A stretch of 64,000 nucleotides of DNA from Sphingomonas_E sp042693015 (GTDB taxonomy: Bacteria; Pseudomonadota; Alphaproteobacteria; Sphingomonadales; Sphingomonadaceae), in contig NZ_CP170544.1 of assembly GCF_042693015.1 (NCBI RefSeq), forward strand, positions 2,976,001 to 3,040,000. Reading direction: 5' to 3'. How positions within the stretch are numbered: the first letter of the stretch is position 1; every line of letters begins with the position of its first letter. Below are positions 25,417 through 34,290 of this stretch, piece after piece. The notes under the pieces were generated by a model. It made no database searches and was not told where the DNA came from. It saw nothing but the letters and a program-made list of their open reading frames with translations. A program made the translations under genes and the position numbers.

Positions 25417-27078
25417 ATGCTGACCGCGCTTTCCATCCGTGACGTGGTGCTGATCGAAGCGCTCGACCTCGATTTCGCGTCCGGCCTGGGCGCGCTGACC
25501 GGTGAGACGGGCGCCGGCAAATCGATCCTGCTCGACGCGCTAGGACTGGCGCTCGGCGCACGCGCGGACAGCGGCCTAGTGCGGCGTGGCGCCACGCAGG
25601 CGGTGGTGACGGCAAGCTTCGACCTGCCGGACGATCACGCAACTGCGGAACTGCTCAGCGAGAACGGTCTTTCCGCCGAACCGGGCGAGCCGCTGGTGAT
25701 CCGCCGCATCGTCAAGGCAGACGGCGGCAGCCGGGCGACGGTGAACGACCAGGCGGCATCCGCCACCTTGCTCAAGGAACTGGCCCCCTATCTGGTCGAG
25801 ATCCATGGCCAGCACGATGATCGCGGCCTGCTGAACCCACGCGGCCACCGGGCGCTGCTCGACATTTTCGGGCGGATCGATGCGGGTATTGCTGCAACCG
25901 CCCATCGCGACTGGCGCGCCGCAGAAGAACGGCTGGAGCAGGCCCGAAACGAGCTGGAAACGGCAGCGCGTGACCGGGAATGGCTGGAACATGCGGTGGC
26001 GGAGCTGACCGCGCTGGGCGCCGAGCCAGGCGAGGAAGAGACGCTGTCGACCGCGCGCGCCGACATGCAGAAGGGCGCGCGCCTGGCCGAAGACCTGACC
26101 GCGGTGTCCCACCATCTCGAAGGATCGGACGGTGGCGCGGCCCAGCTTCGCCAGGCAGCGCGACGTCTCGACCGGATCGCGGGCGAACATCCACTGCTGG
26201 TTGATGCCTTGGCGGCGCTGGATCGCGCAGTGATCGAGGCGACCGAGGCGGAGGATCGGCTGGCGGCCGCACAGGATGCCCTCGCCTTCGATCCGCAAAG
26301 GCTGGAGGATGCCGAAACCCGCTTGTTCGAGCTGCGCGCCATGGCCCGCAAGCATCGGGTGGAGCCGGATGCACTGCCGACGCTGGCCGCGGAACTAAGC
26401 GAGCGACTGGGGCGGATCGAGGCCGGTGGCGAGGGGTTGGCAAAGCTGGAGGCCGAAATGGCCGCGGCGCGCGCAGCCTATGCCACTGCTGCCGCCGCCT
26501 TGAGCGAAGCGCGAACGGCGGCGGCTGCCCGGCTGGACACCGCCGTAGCGAGCGAACTCGCGCCGTTGAAGCTGGACGCAGCCCGCTTCCGCACCGTCGT
26601 CGAGCCGCTTCCCGAGGCGCAATGGGGACCATCGGGGCGCGACCGGGTGGAGTTCGAGATCTCGACCAATCCCGGCGCGCCGTTCGCGGCGATGATCAAG
26701 ATCGCCAGCGGTGGCGAACTCAGCCGCTTCATCCTGGCGCTCAAGGTCGCGCTGGCGGAGGAAGGCGGCGCCCGGACGATGATCTTCGACGAGATCGACC
26801 GTGGCGTCGGTGGCGCGGTGGCGAGCGCGATCGGCGAACGGCTGGCACGGCTCGCGCGCCAGGCCCAACTCCTCGTCGTCACGCACAGCCCGCAGGTGGC
26901 GGCGCGCGCGGATTCGCACTGGCTGATCGCCAAGAGCCATGACGGCACCGTCACCCGCACCGGCGTGACCGCGCTGGATGCCGCGGAGCGCCGCGAGGAG
27001 ATCGCCCGGATGCTGAGCGGCGCCGCCGTAACGGACGAAGCCCGCGCGCAGGCCGCACGCCTGCTGGAAGCGGCTTAG
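25417..27078 (+). CDS. recN: DNA repair protein RecN
   Basis: An SMC-like ATPase acting in double-strand-break repair. The 553-residue protein has an N-terminal P-loop GETGAGKS near residue 30, a central coiled-coil region (about 150-390), the ABC-type signature SGGELSRF near residue 431 and the Walker B MIFDEID. The C-terminal ends overlap by 4 nt with the convergent gene at 27075. The ATG at 25417 begins the conserved MLTALSIRDVVLIE. Confidence 0.95.
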   Translation: MLTALSIRDVVLIEALDLDFASGLGALTGETGAGKSILLDALGLALGARADSGLVRRGATQAVVTASFDLPDDHATAELLSENGLSAEPGEPLVIRRIVKADGGSRATVNDQAASATLLKELAPYLVEIHGQHDDRGLLNPRGHRALLDIFGRIDAGIAATAHRDWRAAEERLEQARNELETAARDREWLEHAVAELTALGAEPGEEETLSTARADMQKGARLAEDLTAVSHHLEGSDGGAAQLRQAARRLDRIAGEHPLLVDALAALDRAVIEATEAEDRLAAAQDALAFDPQRLEDAETRLFELRAMARKHRVEPDALPTLAAELSERLGRIEAGGEGLAKLEAEMAAARAAYATAAAALSEARTAAAARLDTAVASELAPLKLDAARFRTVVEPLPEAQWGPSGRDRVEFEISTNPGAPFAAMIKIASGGELSRFILALKVALAEEGGARTMIFDEIDRGVGGAVASAIGERLARLARQAQLLVVTHSPQVAARADSHWLIAKSHDGTVTRTGVTALDAAERREEIARMLSGAAVTDEARAQAARLLEAA

Positions 27079-27764
27079 ACTTTAATCCGGCCGAACGGGG
27101 CGAGCCGCTTTGCCAGCGCGGCGGCCGTCTTGCCGTCGCCGGCGCGCAGCGATGGCAGCATGAGTTGCGCAGCCCGCTTCACATAGCGATCGAGCGAGGT
27201 CGGCGCCGGAGCAGCGGCGGCAGTTTCCGCCAGCTTGAGGGCGAGGGCGATATTCCTGTGATCCTGGCGAATGCGCATGATCGCGGCCATGCCGGGGAAC
27301 AATGCGCGATTGCCGCCAAGCGCAACCGCCTTGTCCAGCGCCTCGTCCCCCGCCTGCCGTTTCGCGCCGAGCGCCGCACGCGCCACCATGGCGCCAAGCT
27401 GGGATATGGCATTGAGGTGCCAGCCGGCCACCGCCATCTGCGCCTCCGCATCCCGCGGGTCCGACGCCACCAGCGCTTCGAATCCCTTCAGCGCCATCTT
27501 GGCATCGGCGGCGTTGCTCGTCAGCTTGCCACGATAGCCGATCGCGATCGCACGCTGGAGCAAGGCTTCACGATTGCCTGGCTGACCGGCAAGGATGGCG
27601 TCCGCTTGCTGGATCGCCTTGTTGATCAAAGCGACCGCAGCATCTTTATCGGAGGCTTGGAACGCAGCCGAAACGAGCGTTTCGCGCGGCGATTCCGCCA
27701 CGGCCGGGGCCGCCACGAGCATCGTGGAAACGCATGCGGCCGCTGCCATGCTTCGCAAATTCAT
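27075..27764 (-). CDS. Secreted helical-repeat protein of unknown function
   Basis: A 229-residue protein with a clear signal peptide (MNLRSMAAA... ending AVAES). Three or four paired helices follow that look like divergent tetratricopeptide repeats (ALINKAIQQADAILAGQPGNREALLQRA, AKMALKGFEALVASDPRDAEAQMAVAG). I do not recognise a family. The ATG at 27764 is preferred for its GGGG site; three other ATGs lie within 12 bases upstream. It is convergent with recN and lies downstream of the GGDEF/EAL gene on the same strand. Confidence 0.7.
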   Translation of the reverse strand: MNLRSMAAAACVSTMLVAAPAVAESPRETLVSAAFQASDKDAAVALINKAIQQADAILAGQPGNREALLQRAIAIGYRGKLTSNAADAKMALKGFEALVASDPRDAEAQMAVAGWHLNAISQLGAMVARAALGAKRQAGDEALDKAVALGGNRALFPGMAAIMRIRQDHRNIALALKLAETAAAAPAPTSLDRYVKRAAQLMLPSLRAGDGKTAAALAKRLAPFGRIKV

Positions 27765-27809
27765 CATCCCCATCATTACGCACGCGAAATCGCGCGGTTC
27801 CCCAAAAAA

Positions 27810-29606
27810 TCACGCACTCACGATCGCCTTCAACGCCTCTTCCTCCAGCGGCGGCGACCGCAGGAAGCCCTGGTAGATGTTGCAGCCTTCGGCGGCGAGG
27901 AGCGCGAGCTGTTCCTCGGTCTCCACGCCCTCCGCGATCACGGCGAGGCCGAGCGAGCGCGCCATTTCGATCACGCCGCGCACCACCACCCGATCGCGCG
28001 CCGATCCGGTGATGTCCTGCGCCAGATGATGATCGATCTTGAGATAATCGAGCGGCAGCGCCTTCAGATAAGCGAGGCTCGAATAGCCCGTGCCGAAATC
28101 ATCGATCGCGACGCGCAGGCCACCGGCGCGCAACTCACCGAGAAAGGCAGCCGCCTGGCCGAGATCGTCGATAAGACCGCTCTCGGTGACCTCGACCGTC
28201 AGCCGTGACCGCGGAAAGCCCTCCCCGTCGACCATCGCCAGGAAGCGGTCGGCGAAGCCCGGCCGGGCGATATCCGCCGCGGTGACGTTCACCGCCAGCC
28301 TCAGATCCGCGAGCGGGCCTTCCCAGGCGGCCGCGGTGCCGATCGCCTTGCGCTGCACATGCTCCGAAAGCTGGACGAGATAATCGGAGCGCTCGGCCGC
28401 AGCGAACAGCGTGCCTGCGCCGAGTTCGCCAAGTCCGGGATGCCGCCAGCGGGCGAGCGCCTCGACGCCGACGATCTCCCCCGTCGTGACCGAAAACTGG
28501 GGCTGGAAGAGTATCCCGATATCGCCGCGATCAAGCGCCACGCGCAAATCGACCTCAAGCTGGTTGTTGCGCACTGCCTGCGCCTCGCCGCCGGCATCAA
28601 GCGCCCTCGCGGTGCCGGGATCGCCGGCACGGGCTTCGGCAAGGGCGAGGCTGGCGCGGCGGATCAACGTCGCCCCCTCCTCGCCATCCCCGCGGACCGC
28701 GATGCCGATACGGCATGACAGCGAGACGATATGCTGATCGATCACGAAGGGTCTGACGATGGCGTCCGACAATTCTTCCGCCAGCCGCTGTGCATCGTCC
28801 AGACATGATGGAGACGGGAGCGCGATGGCGAATTCGGCACCCGCCACCCGGGCCACGCAGCCACGCCGCGCGATCGACGGATCAAGCTGGCGCTCGATGC
28901 GCCGCGCGACCGCCTGCAACGCCTTGTCACCCGCGGCGACACCGAAAGCGGCGTTGATCGCCTCGAAGCGGGTGACAGCCAGCAGCATCAGCACGCAAGG
29001 GAGATCGCGCTTTTCACCGTTGACACCAGCGTGACGATCGATCCAGCGGCGCAGCGCGGCGCGATCGGCCAGGCCGGTCAGCGCATCGCGGCTGCGGCGA
29101 TCACGGCCATTGCCGCTGCCACCCTGTTCCACGATCGCCGCCCGACGCCCGCCAGCCAGCCGATCGGCATGACGATCGGCGAAGCGAAGCATCTGGGCAA
29201 ATTCCGCCTCGCCAAAGGGGCTCGCCAGATAATGTGTCGCGCCCGCGGCGTGAACCGCCTCCAGCGCCCCGACGTCGCCGCGCGAGATCAAGACGAGCAT
29301 CGCGGCGGCATTGGCCTCGACCGGATCGGCGAGCAGCCGCGCGGCCGCCAGCCCCTCTTCCAGCGCACCCCGCGCATCGACGACGGCCACGGGGGCGCCG
29401 CTGGCGAGGAAACGGCGCTCCATGCCATCGCCGCCACGGCCCATCGCCGCCGTCCGCCACCCTGCCCGCTCGACCATCCCGGCGACCTCGTCGCGATGGC
29501 GGAAGGAGATGAGGAAGATCGCGGGCGGCCCCCCCGGACCATGTTCCGCATCGCTTGGTTGGCGGGACGCGATTGGCGTGCTTCCTTTGGTCCGAGTTCC
29601 GTCCAA
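27810..29606 (-). CDS. GGDEF/EAL protein, probably a c-di-GMP phosphodiesterase
   Basis: A 598-residue signalling protein. The N-terminal 150 residues resemble a degenerate receiver-like domain. The GGDEF domain follows (RDALTGLADRAALRRWID), but its signature reads RVAGAEF instead of GGDEF, so cyclase activity is unlikely. The EAL domain looks complete: VEALARW, AVNVTA, VEVTES, DDFGTGYSS, LKID and EGVET. It is therefore most likely a phosphodiesterase that lowers cyclic-di-GMP, with the GGDEF domain as a GTP sensor. No membrane helices are seen. Confidence 0.88.
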   Translation of the reverse strand: MDGTRTKGSTPIASRQPSDAEHGPGGPPAIFLISFRHRDEVAGMVERAGWRTAAMGRGGDGMERRFLASGAPVAVVDARGALEEGLAAARLLADPVEANAAAMLVLISRGDVGALEAVHAAGATHYLASPFGEAEFAQMLRFADRHADRLAGGRRAAIVEQGGSGNGRDRRSRDALTGLADRAALRRWIDRHAGVNGEKRDLPCVLMLLAVTRFEAINAAFGVAAGDKALQAVARRIERQLDPSIARRGCVARVAGAEFAIALPSPSCLDDAQRLAEELSDAIVRPFVIDQHIVSLSCRIGIAVRGDGEEGATLIRRASLALAEARAGDPGTARALDAGGEAQAVRNNQLEVDLRVALDRGDIGILFQPQFSVTTGEIVGVEALARWRHPGLGELGAGTLFAAAERSDYLVQLSEHVQRKAIGTAAAWEGPLADLRLAVNVTAADIARPGFADRFLAMVDGEGFPRSRLTVEVTESGLIDDLGQAAAFLGELRAGGLRVAIDDFGTGYSSLAYLKALPLDYLKIDHHLAQDITGSARDRVVVRGVIEMARSLGLAVIAEGVETEEQLALLAAEGCNIYQGFLRSPPLEEEALKAIVSA

Positions 29607-29725
29607 TGCTAATGCGCTTAAGGCCGCGCGCCAATGGCGGAAAATCGGCCGGGCTCACGTTAACAACATGATCTTGATTCGGCCGCGGACTTGCCCCGGC
29701 GGCCGCCCGGCCCTAGCTTCACCTC

Positions 29726-30745
29726 ATGTCTCAAGTGGTCCAGGACGGCGTCAGGCCCCTGATCGACGGTTTCGGCCGTCGAATCACCTATTTGCGTATT
29801 TCGGTGACCGACCGCTGCGACCTGCGCTGCCGCTATTGCATGGCGGAGGCGATGAGCTTCATGCCGCGCGACCAGATTTTATCGCTCGAGGAGATTGCCG
29901 CGATCGCCGACGCCTTCATCGCGCGCGGCGTCCGCAAGATCCGGCTGACCGGCGGCGAGCCGCTGATCCGCAAGGGCGTACCCGAACTGGCCGGGATCAT
30001 CGGCCGCCATATCGCGAACGGCGACCTCGACGAGCTGACGCTGACCACCAACGGCACCAACCTCGCTCGCACCGCACCCGCGCTGGTCGACGCAGGCGTG
30101 CGCCGCGTGAATGTCAGCCTCGACAGCCGCGATCCCGAGCGGTTCCGCCACATCACCCGCTGGGGCGATGTCGACAAGGTGCTGGAGGGCATCGCCGCGG
30201 CCAAGGCTGCGGGTCTGCGCGTCAAGATCAACATGGTCGCGCTCAAAGGGCTGAACGAGGACGAGATCGAACCGATGCTGCGCTGGTGCGCCGACGAGGG
30301 TCATGATCTGACGCTCATCGAAACCATGCCGCTCGGCATGATCGACGAGGATCGCACCGATCGCTACCTGCCGCTCGATCAGGTGCGCGACACGCTTGCC
30401 AGCCGTTTCACGCTGACGCCGCTCGCCGACCGGACGGGTGGCCCGGCGCGCTACCATCGCGTAGAGGAACTGGACACGCGGATCGGCCTCATCACGCCGC
30501 TGACCGAAAATTTCTGCGCGGGCTGCAACCGGGTGCGCATCACAGCGACGGGCCGGCTCTATATGTGCCTCGGCCATGACGACAAGGTCGACCTGAAGAC
30601 GGCGCTGCGCAGCGGCGGGCCGGAGGCGCTGGATGCGCTGCTCGACCAGGCTATGGCATTGAAACCATTACGCCATGATTTCCGTATAGACGAGAGAGAG
30701 GCCGCACCCGCGGTTGTACGGCACATGAGCGTCACCGGCGGATGA
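29726..30745 (+). CDS. moaA: GTP 3',8-cyclase MoaA
   Basis: A radical-SAM enzyme of the first step of molybdenum cofactor synthesis. The 339-residue protein has the N-terminal cluster motif CDLRCRYC, RLTGGEPLIRKG, and the C-terminal second-cluster cysteines in FCAGCNRVRIT...YMC. It ends with the conserved Gly-Gly. The stop overlaps the ATG of the NAD kinase gene (ATGA), an unusual pairing that probably reflects local compactness rather than function. Confidence 0.95.
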   Translation: MSQVVQDGVRPLIDGFGRRITYLRISVTDRCDLRCRYCMAEAMSFMPRDQILSLEEIAAIADAFIARGVRKIRLTGGEPLIRKGVPELAGIIGRHIANGDLDELTLTTNGTNLARTAPALVDAGVRRVNVSLDSRDPERFRHITRWGDVDKVLEGIAAAKAAGLRVKINMVALKGLNEDEIEPMLRWCADEGHDLTLIETMPLGMIDEDRTDRYLPLDQVRDTLASRFTLTPLADRTGGPARYHRVEELDTRIGLITPLTENFCAGCNRVRITATGRLYMCLGHDDKVDLKTALRSGGPEALDALLDQAMALKPLRHDFRIDEREAAPAVVRHMSVTGG

Positions 30746-31518
30746 CCGCAGAACATAAGATTGCCCTGATCCATTCCCCGACCGAAGCTGCGCAGGCCGC
30801 GGCGCGTATCCTGCGCGATCGGTATGAATGGGTGCCGATCGAACAGGCGACGCTGGCGGTGGCGCTGGGTGGTGACGGCTTCCTGCTGCAGACGCTGCAC
30901 GCGATGCTCGACAGACGACGCATCCTGCCGGTGTTCGGCATGAATCTCGGCACGGTGGGCTTCCTGATGAACGAATGGAGCGCCGACCTCCTGGAAAACC
31001 GCATCGCGCGGGCCAAGACTTTCACGGTCACGCCGCTGCGCATGGACGCCGTGACCGTGGATGGCGAGAAGGTCTCATACCCAGCGATCAACGAAGTCTC
31101 CCTGCTCCGCGAAACCCGTCAGACGGCCAAGCTGGAAGTAATGGTCAATGATCGCGTGGTGATGCCCGAACTGGTGTGCGACGGCGTGCTCGCTTCCACG
31201 CCCGCAGGATCGACCGCCTATAACCTGTCGGCGCAAGGGCCGATCCTGCCGCTCGATTCGGCGATGATCGCCCTGACCCCGATCAGCCCCTTCCGCCCCC
31301 GCCGCTGGCGTGGCGCAATCCTGCCGGAACGCACGCGAATCGGTTTCCGCGTGCTCGATCCGGTGAAGCGCCCGGTCAGCGCCGTCGCCGACCAGCGCGA
31401 AGTGCGCGATGTCTCGACCGTATCCGTGGCGATCGACCGGGCCAGCACGCTCACCCTGCTTTTCGACCCGGAACATGCGCTCGACGACCGCATCACGATG
31501 GAGCAGTTCGCCGTCTGA
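30742..31518 (+). CDS. nadK: NAD kinase
   Basis: Phosphorylates NAD to NADP. The 258-residue cytoplasmic protein has the ATP/NAD-binding GGDG (ALGGDGFLLQ), FGMNLGTVGFLMNEW and the second signature STPAGSTAYNLSAQGPILPL. It is translationally coupled to moaA and is the last chromosomal protein gene before the tRNA and the integrated element. Confidence 0.94.
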   Translation: MTAEHKIALIHSPTEAAQAAARILRDRYEWVPIEQATLAVALGGDGFLLQTLHAMLDRRRILPVFGMNLGTVGFLMNEWSADLLENRIARAKTFTVTPLRMDAVTVDGEKVSYPAINEVSLLRETRQTAKLEVMVNDRVVMPELVCDGVLASTPAGSTAYNLSAQGPILPLDSAMIALTPISPFRPRRWRGAILPERTRIGFRVLDPVKRPVSAVADQREVRDVSTVSVAIDRASTLTLLFDPEHALDDRITMEQFAV

Positions 31519-31608
31519 AAAAGGCGTCAAAGGGGGGCTTGCCACCCGCGTCAAGCCGCTGCTATAGGCGCGCCTCGCTTCGACGCCTTGGTCGCAGCGA
31601 GAGAGTGT

Positions 31609-31683
31609 TCCCCGGTAGCTCAGCGGTAGAGCATCCGACTGTTAATCGGACGGCCGCCTGTTCGAATCAGGCCCGGGGAGCCA
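31609..31683 (+). tRNA. tRNA-Asn (anticodon GTT), integration target
   Basis: A 75-base cloverleaf including CCA. Acceptor TCCCCGG pairs with CCGGGGA, the D arm holds GCTCAGCGGTAGAGC, the anticodon loop CTGTTAA gives GTT, and the T arm contains TTCGAAT. The last 17 bases overlap the C-terminal codons and stop of the serine recombinase on the opposite strand. This marks the tRNA as the attachment site of the element to its right and shows that the tRNA is intact after integration. Confidence 0.95.
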
Positions 31684-31690
31684 ATTCTAA
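31660..31690. other. Probable attachment site (attL or attR) in tRNA-Asn 3' end
   Basis: The recombinase frame crosses from element DNA into the tRNA, and its stop codon lies in the T arm (31667-31669). The crossover core should therefore lie within or close to the tRNA 3' end. No second copy of this segment is visible elsewhere in the window, so the other junction is beyond the right edge. The exact core length cannot be set from one junction. Confidence 0.6.
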
Positions 31691-33238
31691 AAATGGGGGT
31701 TTTTTGCCCCCTTTTGGTGTTGGGCCCGAACCGCCAGTTTCGCCGATTTTTTCAAGAATTCCAAACGGTTCGCGGAACGTGACGGTCAGCGCTCCACCCG
31801 CGAATGACGAGTTCGATAATATCAAATTCAGAGCCCGCCGCTTGGTCGCCAAGGGCTGATCCGCAAACTGGTTGTGGGCGGTCCTCGCGAAATCCAGCAG
31901 CGCCAGACCATCATCAATCAGGTCGTCCTCTGCGCTATGCAAGCTCTCCATGTCTCGCAGAGTCCGATCCCGCTCCTCACGCCAGGTCGCTGAAACCCGG
32001 TCGTGGAATTCGACCGTGACCCGCCCATCGAGCTTGTCGAGGTAGAGGGTGTCCAATCGGTGTTGAAGGCGATCAGCCTCAGCTCGCAAGCGCTCAACCG
32101 ATTCGTCGCGGTCGCGCCGCTCGTCTGCATGACTCTCGCGGATCGCTCGCTCAATGAGCCGGAATGACGCATCATCCAACCGAAGGCGCCTGAGGACAGC
32201 TGCGAACTGATCGTCGAGGGCCTCCTCGCGTATATACCGCTCAGGGCAACGCCCCTTGAACCGGGAGCAGTGGTAGTAGATGTATCGGCCCTTCTTGATC
32301 TCGGCCGTGACCGCGCAACCGCAGTGACCGCAGGTGATCAGTCCGGTGTAAGCAAATTGAAGCCGATTGCCGTGGACGTTGGAGATGCTCCGGCCATCCA
32401 GGATCTCCTGCACGTTGGACCAGGTGGCAAAGGTCGTCAGCGGAGTATGCGAGCCCTTGTAGAGTTTGCCCAGCCATTCGAACGAGCCCGTGTAAATCCG
32501 GCTGCGTAGCATTGTGTTGATCGTGCTCACGCCCACCGGTTTTCCGCTCTTGCGGTACCGGAGGCCAGCCCTGACGGCCAATTGGGTCACTTCCTTGAGC
32601 GAATATTGCCCGCTCTCGAACCATTCGAACACGCGGGTCACCAACGGACCGATATCCGGATCGATTGTGATGACCTTCTTGCCGAGCGGGCCCATCACAT
32701 TCACATAGCCGAGGGGCGCGAAGGTCGGCCAAATCCCCTGCTCTGCCTTTTCGAGCATCCCCTTGCGGGTCTCCTCAGAGAGATTGTCGATATAGTTCTT
32801 GGCCATCAAAACCTTGATGCCATGCATGAACTTCTCCGACGATCTCGAATCCCGGGAGAGAACGACATTCTCCTTCACGAAATGGATCTCGATATCCAAT
32901 CCGTCGACCGTCACCCAATCCTTGAGGTTGCGGTAGAGCCTGTCGGTCTTCTCGACCAGAATCGTTCTGACGCTCGGATGGGACCTGATGTAGCGAAGCA
33001 TTTCCTCAAATCCGGTACGACCGGCGCGCTTCGCGGTCTCCACGTCAACATGTTCAGAGGCGATCGTTATGCCGTTCTGAGCCGCATACTCTCGCATCAA
33101 CTTTTGCTGTGCCGGGATAGAAAACCCTTCCTTCTCCTGCTCGCTGGTTGATACTCGTGCGTACATAACGGCCTTATTGCGTTCTTGAATGATACGCTTT
33201 GCCTTCGCCTGTACGATCTTTGCGCGGGGTCTCGTCAT
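31667..33238 (-). CDS. Large serine recombinase (integrase)
   Basis: A 523-residue site-specific recombinase. The catalytic serine is S30 in MYARVSTSEQ, followed by the resolvase domain with VEKTDRLYRNLKD, the recombinase domain, a zinc ribbon (ITCGHCGCAV...YYHCSRFKGRCP) and a coiled coil (HADERRDRDESVERLRAEADRL region). An AAGGAGGA site at 33248-33255 fixes the ATG at 33238. It is predicted to integrate and excise the element at tRNA-Asn. Its final codons come from the tRNA gene, so the free circle may encode a different C-terminus. Lower GC upstream of the gene fits foreign origin. Confidence 0.92.
   Translation of the reverse strand: MTRPRAKIVQAKAKRIIQERNKAVMYARVSTSEQEKEGFSIPAQQKLMREYAAQNGITIASEHVDVETAKRAGRTGFEEMLRYIRSHPSVRTILVEKTDRLYRNLKDWVTVDGLDIEIHFVKENVVLSRDSRSSEKFMHGIKVLMAKNYIDNLSEETRKGMLEKAEQGIWPTFAPLGYVNVMGPLGKKVITIDPDIGPLVTRVFEWFESGQYSLKEVTQLAVRAGLRYRKSGKPVGVSTINTMLRSRIYTGSFEWLGKLYKGSHTPLTTFATWSNVQEILDGRSISNVHGNRLQFAYTGLITCGHCGCAVTAEIKKGRYIYYHCSRFKGRCPERYIREEALDDQFAAVLRRLRLDDASFRLIERAIRESHADERRDRDESVERLRAEADRLQHRLDTLYLDKLDGRVTVEFHDRVSATWREERDRTLRDMESLHSAEDDLIDDGLALLDFARTAHNQFADQPLATKRRALNLILSNSSFAGGALTVTFREPFGILEKIGETGGSGPTPKGGKKPPFLELAPRA
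31691..31715. terminator. Rho-independent terminator after tRNA-Asn
   Basis: AAAATGGGGG, a TTTTTTG loop and CCCCCTTTT form a G+C stem flanked by A and T runs, so it could end transcription in both directions. It lies inside the last codons of the serine recombinase, where the minus strand reads Gly-Lys-Lys-Pro-Pro-Phe. Confidence 0.65.
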
Positions 33239-33367
33239 CTCAATTGATCCTCCTTACCCCAATATACCATCCATCCTCCCGTTTTTGAAAGTCATCCGAA
33301 AAGTTCGATATGTGTATTACTTGGGGTTATTTGATTTTCCTTGCAGCTGGCGGTTCCCGCCACGATC

Positions 33368-33715
33368 CTATTTGCGACTGTCGAAGGCGGTGAAAAAATC
33401 CGCGAAATCCCCCAGAAAGTTTCTCGCTTCATCGTCGCTGACAGGACGATCGAGGTGCTGTTCGAAATACGCTCTGGCGTCAGCGACTAGGGCGGCCGAG
33501 AACATCGCACGCCTGGAAACCCGTCGCCTTCCAAAGCTAGGCGATGTGTCTTGCATCCCGGACGACACAGTCGCCGATGGTAGCGATGGAGGTTCGATGG
33601 GCTGTGAATCGTGCTCGGAATCGAGAGTTAGCGGTGAGGCGCCAGTTCCAGCCTCTGCGGCCGCCGGGAGCGGTGGACTGGCTCCCGAAATCTTGGGCCG
33701 ACGACGCCGTCTCAT
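33368..33715 (-). CDS. Small arginine-rich conserved hypothetical protein
   Basis: A 115-residue protein with a basic start (MRRRRRPKIS), a long low-complexity middle and a helical C-terminus (DARAYFEQHLDRPVSDDEARNFLGDFADFF). I recognise no function. The ATG at 33715 overlaps the transglycosylase stop by 4 nt, so it is the last gene of the conjugation operon. The C-terminal helical part may be the conserved portion. A small GGCGG/CCGCC hairpin at 33349-33361 just beyond the stop may end the operon. Confidence 0.6.
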   Translation of the reverse strand: MRRRRRPKISGASPPLPAAAEAGTGASPLTLDSEHDSQPIEPPSLPSATVSSGMQDTSPSFGRRRVSRRAMFSAALVADARAYFEQHLDRPVSDDEARNFLGDFADFFTAFDSRK

Positions 33716-34290
33716 GGAACGACCTCGGAAACTGGCGGCGTCCCTTTTGACGGCCGAGCGAAGAGGCTGGACCCGAACCGCCGCCGCAAATGAACAATGA
33801 CGCTCGAGGTGTAGCGCTGTTGCCGCCACTCTGTGGGACTATGATAGACGCCGATCGCCTTCCAATAATCGCGCGTGGCGGCCAAGCCGGAGAGGAATAT
33901 CCAGCGCGCGGCTTCGACGTTGAAACAGGCATCCTGTTTCAGCCAATGGCGGACATGTCGCTCCGGCCGACCGGTGATCGCCGCCAGCCGCGGTACCCAC
34001 CAACTATTGACCTGCAATGGCCCGAGGTCGTGGCTGCCGTCGCTGTTTGCGACTTCCGCGCCTATCCAGCCGCCCTCCTGATCTCGCAATCCCCAGAGCG
34101 TCTTGGCAAGCCAGTTGCGGCCGGCGGCTGACCGGGCGATGCACGTCGCGACGATCTGCTCGTCGATCGTGTTTTGCTGGGTCGTTCGGGCTTCCAGGGA
34201 ATGGACAGGGAATGCGAACACCAGGGCAGCCAAGACCGCCCTGATGAAGATCGGCGCGAACCTGGGCGCAAAAGCGGCCCTAGTGATCAT
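33712..34290 (-). CDS. VirB1-like lytic transglycosylase
   Basis: A 192-residue secreted protein that likely opens peptidoglycan for the conjugation apparatus. A signal peptide (VLAALVFAFPVHSLEA) precedes an SLT domain with the presumed catalytic glutamate in RDQEGGW and the downstream HDLGPLQVNSWW motif. I chose the ATG at 34290, which overlaps the relaxase end by 11 bases; an ATG at 34302 is also possible. Its position right after the relaxase gene is common in MobF modules. Confidence 0.8.
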   Translation of the reverse strand: MITRAAFAPRFAPIFIRAVLAALVFAFPVHSLEARTTQQNTIDEQIVATCIARSAAGRNWLAKTLWGLRDQEGGWIGAEVANSDGSHDLGPLQVNSWWVPRLAAITGRPERHVRHWLKQDACFNVEAARWIFLSGLAATRDYWKAIGVYHSPTEWRQQRYTSSVIVHLRRRFGSSLFARPSKGTPPVSEVVP

